Translations under genes and position numbers: made by a program
The notes under the pieces: generated by a model
Told to the model about the DNA's origin: nothing
Databases searched by the model: none
What the model saw: only the letters and a program-made list of their open reading frames with translations
In this document: piece after piece, positions 1-5,155 of the stretch
How positions within the stretch are numbered: position 1 is the stretch's first letter
How the letters are laid out: each line of letters begins with the position of its first letter
From: Pseudomonadota bacterium
GTDB taxonomy: Bacteria > Pseudomonadota > Alphaproteobacteria > Caulobacterales > Aquidulcibacteraceae
Direction of reading: 5' to 3'
Length of the DNA: 8,187 bases
Assembly: GCA_023461135.1 (NCBI GenBank)
Contig: JAEWNX010000329.1
Span: forward strand, 1 to 8,187

Positions 1-774
1 CACCGCATACTCGGCGGGCGAGGGCGGATCGGGCTCGTGGAAGTACGGCACGCCCAGCCCGCCGCCGAGATCGATCCGCTCGACGCGCGCGCCTTCGCCG
101 TTCAATTGCTCGGCCAATTTGCGCAGAACACGAAACGCAGCTTCCAGCGGCGCCAGGTCCTTGATCTGGCTGCCGATGTGAACCGCGAGGCCCTTGGCCT
201 GCAAATGCTCGTCCGCATACGCGCGCTTATAGAGTTCGATCGCAGTCGCCGGCGAGACGCCGAACTTTGCATCACCCTTGCCGGTGGAGATTTTCTCGTG
301 ACCGCCGGCGCCGACGTCCGGGTTGACGCGAATTGCGATGGCGGGCCGCTTCCTCAGGCGCGACGCGACGCGCGACAGCATCTCCAATTCGGAAATGCTT
401 TCGACATTGATCTGATGCACGCTTGCGTTCACGGCGAACGCCAGTTCTTTCTCGGTCTTGCCGACGCCTGAGAAAATGATCTTCTCCGCCGGTACCCCCG
501 CCATCAGCGCGCGCTCGATCTCGCCTTGGCTCACCGTGTCCGCGCCAGCGCCCTGGCGCGCGAGCGTCGCCAGCACGGCGATATTCGCGTTCGCCTTCAC
601 CGCAAACGCCACCAGCACGTCGCGCGGCGCAAACGCGTCGCGGAACACTTTGTAGTGCCGCTCCAAAGTCGCAGTGGAGTAGACGTAAGCCGGCGTGCCG
701 ACTGCCTCCGCGATCGCCGCCAGGGGCGCGTCCTCGCAGCAGAGGATCCCGCCGCGGTACTCGAAGTGATTCAT
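1..774 (-). CDS. lysA: diaminopimelate decarboxylase, N-terminal 258 codons (partial, runs off left edge)
   Basis: LysA is the PLP-dependent enzyme that decarboxylates meso-diaminopimelate to L-lysine in the cytoplasm, the last step of lysine synthesis. Seen here: the start MNHFEYRGGILCCEDAPL, the fold-III PLP lysine K60 in FAVKANANIAVLA, the HIGSQI motif at 199-204, and the glycine loop RIDLGGGLGVPY (about 234-245) that holds the PLP phosphate. The family is usually about 420 residues, so roughly the last 160, including the CESGD-type active-site region, lie outside the window. The ATG start fits the family N-terminus, but the 20 bases upstream show no clear Shine-Dalgarno sequence. It is the third gene after argH and lptM, about 107 bp behind lptM. 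The lptM-lysA neighbourhood is common in Proteobacteria. One small departure: the usual GADVVSGGE is GADTVSQGE here. Confidence 0.96.
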   Translation of the reverse strand, partial: MNHFEYRGGILCCEDAPLAAIAEAVGTPAYVYSTATLERHYKVFRDAFAPRDVLVAFAVKANANIAVLATLARQGAGADTVSQGEIERALMAGVPAEKIIFSGVGKTEKELAFAVNASVHQINVESISELEMLSRVASRLRKRPAIAIRVNPDVGAGGHEKISTGKGDAKFGVSPATAIELYKRAYADEHLQAKGLAVHIGSQIKDLAPLEAAFRVLRKLAEQLNGEGARVERIDLGGGLGVPYFHEPDPPSPAEYAV

Positions 775-782
775 TGTAAGAT

Positions 783-879
783 ATGGACCGCCGGCGCCCT
801 CGCCGGCATCTTTGTTTGCGCTAGGCTAATCGTTGGCATGGAAGGTCCAGCCGTGCCGGCGAGCACGCCGGCGCTCCAT
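783..879. repeat. inverted pair of REP-like palindromes (BIME-like) between lptM and lysA
   Basis: Two copies of a 26-base unit lie head to head. The left copy (783-808, plus) reads ATGGACCGCCGGCG then CCCTCGCCGGCA. The right copy (854-879, minus) reads ATGGAGCGCCGGCG then TGCTCGCCGGCA. They match at 23 of 26 positions. Each unit is itself a perfect hairpin, GCCGGCG-N4-CGCCGGC (790-796/801-807 and 855-861/866-872). The copies face each other across about 45 bp, so the whole block could also form one large cruciform. This is the architecture of REP/BIME elements mobilised by RAYT transposases. No RAYT gene is present in the window. The right copy ends 2 bp from the lptM stop codon and the left begins 8 bp upstream of the lysA start. 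Confidence 0.7.
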
Positions 880-881
880 GG

Positions 882-1076
882 TCACGGCGTCGTCACGCCG
901 GTCTGATATTGCGCGCAGCGCGAGTCGAGATCTTCGTTGTTTTCCATCTGCCGCTCGCATTCGCGGCGGATGGCGTCTTCGCTGTTCCACATCGGATCGG
1001 GACGCTCGAGGTCGCCCTTGATGCCGCAGGCCGAAAGTGCCGTCAGCGCGGCGAGCGCAATCAAGAGGCGGCTCAT
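882..1076 (-). CDS. lptM: small LptM (YifL)-type outer-membrane lipoprotein
   Basis: A 64-residue lipoprotein. Residues 1-16 form a short signal peptide ending in the lipobox LSAC with C17 as the lipidated cysteine. Directly after it comes CGIKGDLERP, matching the CGxKGxLxxP signature of LptM/YifL, a family of about 60-70 residues. In Escherichia coli, LptM binds the LptD-LptE LPS translocon and helps LptD reach its correctly disulfide-bonded form. The remaining 35 or so residues are charged and likely helical. Unusually, they carry two more cysteines, C40 and C54. The ATG overlaps the argH stop codon as ATGA. A strong Shine-Dalgarno AAGGAG (1085-1090 on the plus axis) sits 8 nt upstream inside argH, so translation is probably coupled. 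The position between argH and lysA agrees with the assignment. Confidence 0.85.
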   Translation of the reverse strand: MSRLLIALAALTALSACGIKGDLERPDPMWNSEDAIRRECERQMENNEDLDSRCAQYQTGVTTP

Positions 1077-2482
1077 TCGAACATCTCCTTCCAGCGGTCG
1101 ATCTGCTCGCGCACCCGCTGCGGCGCGGTCCCGCCATAGCTATCCCGGCTCTCGACGGATTTTTCAACCGTCAACAGCGCCCGCGCACCCTCTGTTATGC
1201 GCGGCTCCACAGCCTGGAATTCGCTCACGGGGAGTTGCGCCAATTCTGCAACGCTCTGGTCCTCCGCCCGGCGCACGATGCGGCCGGTTACTTCATGCGC
1301 TTCGCGGAAGGGGAGCTGCAGCTCGCGCACCAGCCAGTCGGCGAGATCGGTGGCCGTGGAATAGCCGCGCGCCGCCGCCTCGCGCAGGGCGGCGCGGTTG
1401 AACTGGATCGTATTGATCATGCCGATCATGGCCGTGACGCAAAGCGCGAAGCTGTCGAAGGCCTCGAAGGTCAGCGCTTTGTCTTCCTGCAGATCCTTCG
1501 CGTAGGCGAGCGGAAGCTTCTGCACGATGGCGTTGAGCGCCCCGAAATTCGCGCCGATACGCGCCGCTTTGGCGCGGATCAGCTCCGCCGCATCCGGATT
1601 GCGCTTCTGCGGCATGATCGAAGAGCCCGTCGACCACGCATCGCTTAGCGTCGCAAAGCCGAACTGCGGCGAGGTCCACAACACAATCTCTTCAGCCAGC
1701 CGCGACAGGTGAGTGGTCGCGATCGACAAGTTCGCCAGCGCCGCTAGCGCAAAGTCGCGCGATCCGACCGCATCCAGCGAATTGCTCGCCGGCGCATGGA
1801 AGCCCAGCGCCTGCGCCGTCGCGTCGCGGTCGATCTTGTAGCTCGTGCCCGCCAGCGCGGCCGAACCGAGAGGGCATTCCCATGCGGCCTCAAGCGCAGC
1901 GCCAATGATGCGCACGCGGTCGCGCTCGAACATCGTTGTGTACGCCAGCAGGTGGTGCCCCAGCGTAATCGGCTGGGCCGTCTGCAAATGCGTGAAGCCC
2001 GGCATGATCCAGTCGGCGTGCGCCTCCGCGCGGCGCACCAGCGTCTTCTGCAAGACCCGCAGCCCGTCGCCGGCCTCGCGCGAAGCACGCATTACCCAGA
2101 GCTTGAAATCCGTCGCCACCTGGTCGTTGCGCGAGCGGCCGGTGTGCAAGCGCTTGCCCGCTTCTCCGATCCGCTCCGTCAGCCGCGCTTCGATGTTGAG
2201 GTGAATATCCTCCAGTTCGGGTGAGAACTCGAACGCGCCTTCCACGATCTCCGCGGCGATCTGATCCAGGCCGGCCTGTATCGCTCTGTTGTCTTCCGCC
2301 GTAATGATCCCTTGCGCGGCCAGCATGTCCGCGTGCGCTTTCGAGCCCTCGATGTCTTCGCGCCACAAGCGCTTGTCGATATCGACCGACGCATTGATCG
2401 CTTGCATCGCGTCGTCGGGCTGTGCAGCAAAGCGCCCGCCCCACATGCGCTGGCCGCCGGACGAGGACCTGGACTTGGACAC
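1073..2482 (-). CDS. argH: argininosuccinate lyase
   Basis: ArgH splits argininosuccinate into arginine and fumarate, the last step of arginine synthesis, and works as a cytoplasmic homotetramer. The 469 residues match the family length of about 460. Visible motifs: MWGGRF (13-18); TGRSRNDQVATD (114-125); GFTHLQTAQP with H165, equivalent to the catalytic histidine; and the fumarate-lyase signature GSSIMPQKRNPD (286-297), which contains the catalytic serine loop. The start chosen is a GTG at 2480-2482, preceded at 8 nt by GAAGAGG (2491-2497 on the plus axis). An alternative ATG at 2446 (the M of MWGGRF) also fits the family but has no obvious ribosome site. The first 12 residues, SKSRSSSGGQR-rich, are an extension that may be dispensable. 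It is the first gene of the argH-lptM-lysA run and divergent from tlpA, whose 5' end overlaps it. Confidence 0.97.
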   Translation of the reverse strand: MSKSRSSSGGQRMWGGRFAAQPDDAMQAINASVDIDKRLWREDIEGSKAHADMLAAQGIITAEDNRAIQAGLDQIAAEIVEGAFEFSPELEDIHLNIEARLTERIGEAGKRLHTGRSRNDQVATDFKLWVMRASREAGDGLRVLQKTLVRRAEAHADWIMPGFTHLQTAQPITLGHHLLAYTTMFERDRVRIIGAALEAAWECPLGSAALAGTSYKIDRDATAQALGFHAPASNSLDAVGSRDFALAALANLSIATTHLSRLAEEIVLWTSPQFGFATLSDAWSTGSSIMPQKRNPDAAELIRAKAARIGANFGALNAIVQKLPLAYAKDLQEDKALTFEAFDSFALCVTAMIGMINTIQFNRAALREAAARGYSTATDLADWLVRELQLPFREAHEVTGRIVRRAEDQSVAELAQLPVSEFQAVEPRITEGARALLTVEKSVESRDSYGGTAPQRVREQIDRWKEMFE

Positions 2483-3092
2483 GACACCTACCTCTTCGGC
2501 GCAAAAGAACTGGGCCCTCTGGGCCGCGCTGGCGATGCTGGCTGCGGGGACGCTCGCCGTCCTTTACGTGGTTTTCGCCGCTTCTACAAAGCCCGAGCCG
2601 AGCACCGGTCTCGCGCGATTCGCAACCGGCGAAATGCGTCAGCTCGCAGTATTGCAGGCGCCTCCCGCCATGCCGGCGCGCTCGATCCGAGACGCACTTG
2701 GGGCAGAGACGACGCTTGGCGCCATCGCTGGCGGCGACGTGATGGTGCTGAACCTCTGGGCTACATGGTGCGCCCCGTGCATGCAGGAAATGCCAACACT
2801 GGCCGAATTGCAGCGCCGGTACGAAGGCCGCATCCGGGTCATCCCCGTCAGCGTCGACAGCGAAGGACAGCGCGAAAGGGCGCAGCGCGAATTGGCGCGC
2901 CTGTCGGACGGCGCGCTGCCGTTCCTGATCGACATCACCCGGGGCGTCCTGTTCGACGTGCAGGCCGCCGGCATGCCCGTGACCATCATCTACGACCGTC
3001 AAGGACGCGAAGTCGCCCGCTTGGCGGGCGGGGCGGATTGGTCCAGTGACGAAGCGGCCGCTTTGATCGATGCGGTGTTGGCGGGGGAGTGA
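2445..3092 (+). CDS. tlpA: TlpA-family membrane-anchored thiol:disulfide oxidoreductase
   Basis: A thioredoxin-fold protein tethered to the inner membrane and facing the periplasm. From the ATG at 2445 (215 residues) it has a short acidic cytoplasmic head, one hydrophobic segment at about 22-46 (NWALWAALAMLAAGTLAVLY and following), a linker, and a TlpA/ResA-like domain from about residue 60. The active site is WCAPC (108-112), and GMPVT is the cis-proline loop. The Bradyrhizobium TlpA, about 220 residues long, reduces copper-chaperone and CuA-site cysteines during cytochrome oxidase assembly. A similar role is inferred here. The start is uncertain. ATG 2445 lacks a ribosome site, whereas an in-frame TTG at 2475 has GAGG (2463-2466) 8 nt upstream and still keeps the whole membrane segment. 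The reading frame stays open further upstream to 2289, but that part is antisense argH and is not counted. It is followed after 1 nt by the acetyltransferase. Confidence 0.9.
   Translation: MRWPPDEDLDLDTTPTSSAQKNWALWAALAMLAAGTLAVLYVVFAASTKPEPSTGLARFATGEMRQLAVLQAPPAMPARSIRDALGAETTLGAIAGGDVMVLNLWATWCAPCMQEMPTLAELQRRYEGRIRVIPVSVDSEGQRERAQRELARLSDGALPFLIDITRGVLFDVQAAGMPVTIIYDRQGREVARLAGGADWSSDEAAALIDAVLAGE
2491..2497 (-). promoter_or_regulatory. Shine-Dalgarno site deciding the GTG start of argH
   Basis: On the minus strand this reads GAAGAGG and ends 8 nt before the GTG at 2482. The alternative internal ATG at 2446 has no comparable purine run, so this site favours the longer ArgH. It lies inside the tlpA reading frame on the other strand. 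Confidence 0.55.
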
Positions 3093-3093
3093 C

Positions 3094-3609
3094 GTGGTTC
3101 CAGTTCTCGAAACCGAACGGCTCCGCCTGCGCGGCCACGCGCTCGCCGACTTCGAAGGCTCCGCAGCGATGTGGGGCGACGAACGCGTGACGCGCTTCAT
3201 CGGCGGCAAGCCCTCGCAGCGCGAAGAGTCCTGGCGCCGCTTCATGAGCTTTCCCGGTCATTGGGCGCTGCTCGGTTACGGCTATTGGCTGATCGAAGAG
3301 AAGGCGACCGGCGCCTATGTCGGCGACGGTGGCTTCGGCAATTTCAAGCGCGATCTTGGCGCGTACGCATTCGACGCGCCGGAACAGGGCTGGGCGCTCG
3401 CGCCCGCCATGCATGGCAAGGGGTACGCGACGGAGGCGGCGAGCGCGATGATCCGCTGGGCCGAACAGCATTTCGGCCGCACAGATTTCGTCTGCATGAT
3501 CGCCCCGGAAAACGCCCCGTCGCTAGGCGTCGCTGAAAAGCTCGGCTATCGCGAATTCGCGCGCACGGAATACAAGGGGATGCCGTCCATCTTGTTCCGC
3601 CGCGCTTAG
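3094..3609 (+). CDS. GNAT-family N-acetyltransferase, RimJ/RimL type
   Basis: A 171-residue protein of the Acetyltransf_3 group, which moves an acetyl group from acetyl-CoA to an amine. The N-terminus VLETERLRLRG (4-14) is the usual opening beta strand of RimJ/RimL-like enzymes. The acetyl-CoA pyrophosphate loop is AMHGKGYATEA (105-115), matching Q/RxxGxG/A in layout. NAPSLGVAEKLGY (140-152) is the typical C-terminal helix-strand in which an Asn and a Ser precede the EKLGF/Y turn. The substrate cannot be told: ribosomal protein, small molecule and antibiotic acetylation all occur in this group. The GTG at 3094 was chosen because it places the domain start correctly and has GGAG at 3086-3089, 4 nt upstream. 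An in-frame ATG at 3070 would overlap tlpA and add eight residues. It sits 1 nt after tlpA, so the two are probably co-transcribed. The stop overlaps the convergent lipoprotein gene by four bases. Confidence 0.88.
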   Translation: MVPVLETERLRLRGHALADFEGSAAMWGDERVTRFIGGKPSQREESWRRFMSFPGHWALLGYGYWLIEEKATGAYVGDGGFGNFKRDLGAYAFDAPEQGWALAPAMHGKGYATEAASAMIRWAEQHFGRTDFVCMIAPENAPSLGVAEKLGYREFARTEYKGMPSILFRRA

Positions 3610-4418
3610 AGATAGGGCGAAAGCGCCAACCGCACGCGCGAGCTTTGCGCCAGCACTTGCGCGTACGAGGCGGGCCGCTCCGGCGCTGTCGCTTGCGGCC
3701 ACAATTCCACGAAGCGATTGAGTTCGCGCTGCGCTTCCAGGTAGGCCCGGAGATTGCGCCGCTGCAGCGCGTTCTGGTTCAGCGATGCGCGCGCGGCGAG
3801 CGCGGCGCCCATGCTGTGCTGGTACTCGAGCGCATCCACGTAATCGGCTTGGTTCACCGATTGATAGAGTCCTGTGGCGATATCGACCATGCGCACGGTC
3901 AGCACGGCGTAATCGACATCGAGATCGCCGAGCACGCGGTCGAATTCGGCGTCGCTGGCGCGGATGCGCTGCATCATCTGCGCGCGATTGAGAGCGCCGT
4001 CGGCGGCGCCGCGAATGACGTCGATATTGAGCCCGCCGAACTGATCGGGCGCGACGTCATACACTTCGAGCAAACCTTGTTGCACGAGCACCGCCGCTTC
4101 CGCCGGCCGGTTGTCGGCGTTCACCGCAGCGGCCGCCATCACGAATCCGCGCAGGTGCTGGATGCGCAACGCTGTGAGCTGCTCGCCGGCAAGGCCCGCA
4201 TAAGCGCTCGCCGCACCCGCTTCGCCGCTTTCGCCGCCTTCGCCGCCCGCGGATGCTGCGGGAACGCTTTCGGCCTCGCCGCTGACGCCGGCCTCGCCCG
4301 CTTCGCCCCCTTCGCCGCCCTGGCCGGCCTCACCCCCTTCGCCGCCACAGGCTGCGAGGCCGAGCGCCGCCGCGGCCACGCCTGCCGTCCGCCAAGTCTT
4401 GAGTTTCCATCTGATCAT
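3606..4418 (-). CDS. hypothetical lipoprotein with Gly/Glu/Ala-rich linker and helical C-terminal domain
   Basis: A 270-residue protein with no confident family assignment. Residues 1-23 are a lipoprotein signal (MIRWKLKTWR then TAGVAAAALGLAAC) with C24 as the lipidated cysteine. Residues 25-69 are a disordered, acidic tract of GGE, GEAG and GESG units in two blocks, broken by VSGEAESVPAASA. From about residue 75 to the end the sequence looks almost wholly alpha-helical, with LTALRIQHLRGFVMAAAAVN (81-100), LVQQGLLEVYDVAP (111-124) and a Q/N/R-rich stretch at 195-245. The layout resembles GEGGE-linker lipoproteins I recall from other marine or aquatic alphaproteobacteria, also of unknown role. 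That is recollection, not a demonstrated match. ATG 4418 is preferred; GTG 4424 and ATG 4454 are in frame but add residues before the signal. It is divergent from the PiuC-like gene (65 bp) and convergent with the acetyltransferase. Confidence 0.8.
   Translation of the reverse strand: MIRWKLKTWRTAGVAAAALGLAACGGEGGEAGQGGEGGEAGEAGVSGEAESVPAASAGGEGGESGEAGAASAYAGLAGEQLTALRIQHLRGFVMAAAAVNADNRPAEAAVLVQQGLLEVYDVAPDQFGGLNIDVIRGAADGALNRAQMMQRIRASDAEFDRVLGDLDVDYAVLTVRMVDIATGLYQSVNQADYVDALEYQHSMGAALAARASLNQNALQRRNLRAYLEAQRELNRFVELWPQATAPERPASYAQVLAQSSRVRLALSPYL
4212..4346 (-). repeat. degenerate GGCGAAG/GGCGAGGC repeat coding a GEGGEAG tract
   Basis: On the plus strand the stretch is built from TTCGCCGCC, TTCGCCCCC and CTCGCCGGC-like units, imperfectly repeated. 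It codes residues 25-69 of the lipoprotein, for example GGEGGEAGQGGEGGEAGEAG. The units are mixed 6- and 9-mers rather than an exact tandem array, so the reading frame is always kept. It reads as a protein-level linker that can expand or shrink, not as a phase-variable tract. Confidence 0.7.
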
Positions 4419-4455
4419 CGTCACGCCCCGGATTTGACCGGCACCCTGGACCAAG

Positions 4456-4470
4456 TGAGAATGGCTCGCA
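4456..4470. promoter_or_regulatory. candidate Fur-like operator between lipoprotein gene and piuC-like gene
   Basis: TGAGAATGGCTCGCA is an imperfect 7-1-7 palindrome. The left half differs from the Fur half-site TGATAAT at one position. The right half is weak against classical ATTATCA. It lies 13 bp upstream of the piuC-like ATG in a 65-bp divergent intergenic region, where a repressor could reach both promoters. The PiuC/YbiX family is iron-regulated in other bacteria, which is the main reason for flagging the site. The sequence alone could be chance. Confidence 0.25.
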
Positions 4471-4483
4471 AGAAGGCAGGCCG

Positions 4484-5155
4484 ATGAGCGTCATACTGCA
4501 GCAGGTTCTGGGCGCGGAGGATTTGGAGCGGGTCCGCCGCGACCTGGGCGAGGTGGGCTGGAGGTCAGGCAAGCGCACCGCGGGCGCCGCGGCGCGCGGG
4601 GTAAAAGAAAACCTGCAAGCCGACAGTTCCGACCCGCGCGTGCAAGCGCTCGAACGCTTCGTCGTCGAAGCGCTGCAGCGCCATCCGCTGTTCGAGATCG
4701 CCGCGCGCCCGGCGCGCCTGACACGCGTGATGTTCTCGCGCTACGAGCCCGGCATGGCGTACGGCGCGCACACCGACGATGCGCTGATGGGCCTGGGCGA
4801 GGACAAGCTTCGCACCGATCTCGCCTTTACGATCTTCCTCGCCGAGCGCGAGGCCTATGAGGGCGGCGGGCTCACGATCGACAGCGCGCTTGGCGAACAA
4901 GAGATCAAGCTCGATGCCGGCGACGCCATTCTCTATCCGGCCGGCTCCATCCATTACGTCGCGCCGGTGACGCAAGGCGCGCGTTTGGCTGCGGTCGGCT
5001 GGGTGCAGAGTTTCATCGCCGATGCGGCTCAGCGCGAGGTGCTGTTCGACCTCTCGGTCACGCGCGGCCGCTTGGCGCAGGCGGGCGCCGTGCGCGAAGA
5101 CTTGCTGGCGATCGACAAAGCGATCTCGAACCTCACGCGGATGTGGGCGCGCTAG
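4484..5155 (+). CDS. piuC: Fe(II)/2-oxoglutarate-dependent PKHD-type hydroxylase, PiuC/YbiX family
   Basis: A 223-residue non-haem iron dioxygenase of the prolyl-4-hydroxylase (P4Hc) fold, the usual size for PiuC/YbiX. It uses O2 and 2-oxoglutarate to hydroxylate an unknown substrate. The iron triad is visible as H96 and D98 in GAHTDDA and H157 in YPAGSIHYVAPV. R167 in TQGARLAAVGW is placed to bind the 2-oxoglutarate carboxylate. The C-terminal LAIDKAISNLTRMWAR is typical of the family. ATG 4484 is supported by AGAAGG at 4471-4476, 7 nt upstream. In Escherichia coli and Pseudomonas the homologue sits beside a TonB-dependent siderophore receptor and is repressed by Fur. No receptor is present here. 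Instead it is divergent from an unknown lipoprotein. Its stop codon overlaps that of the convergent acyltransferase gene (CTAG at 5152-5155). Confidence 0.92.
   Translation: MSVILQQVLGAEDLERVRRDLGEVGWRSGKRTAGAAARGVKENLQADSSDPRVQALERFVVEALQRHPLFEIAARPARLTRVMFSRYEPGMAYGAHTDDALMGLGEDKLRTDLAFTIFLAEREAYEGGGLTIDSALGEQEIKLDAGDAILYPAGSIHYVAPVTQGARLAAVGWVQSFIADAAQREVLFDLSVTRGRLAQAGAVREDLLAIDKAISNLTRMWAR

Noticed and set aside
855..872. GC-rich hairpin just after lptM as a rho-independent terminator
   Set aside because: No T-run follows it on either strand, and an almost identical hairpin in inverted orientation lies at 790-807, which fits a REP pair better.
1037..1648. Plus-strand open frame of 203 codons inside argH
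   Set aside because: Antisense to the fumarate-lyase signature region, and no protein family resemblance.
2289..2444. Longer N-terminus for TlpA starting at ATG 2289
   Set aside because: It would lie entirely antisense to argH and place 52 non-TlpA-like residues before the short acidic head and membrane anchor.
1890..3245. Minus-strand open frame of 451 codons across the argH/tlpA boundary
   Set aside because: It covers argH in another frame and tlpA antisense. Its translation is Arg/Gly/Ala-rich with no motif, a typical high-GC shadow.
4212..4346. CRISPR or minisatellite-like array
   Set aside because: Units are short, unequal and without spacers. The repeat is explained by the coding of a Gly/Glu/Ala linker.
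3645..4487. Plus-strand open frame of 280 codons opposite the GEG lipoprotein
   Set aside because: Antisense to a gene with a clear signal peptide and lipobox. The translation is Arg/His/Ala-rich without recognisable domains.
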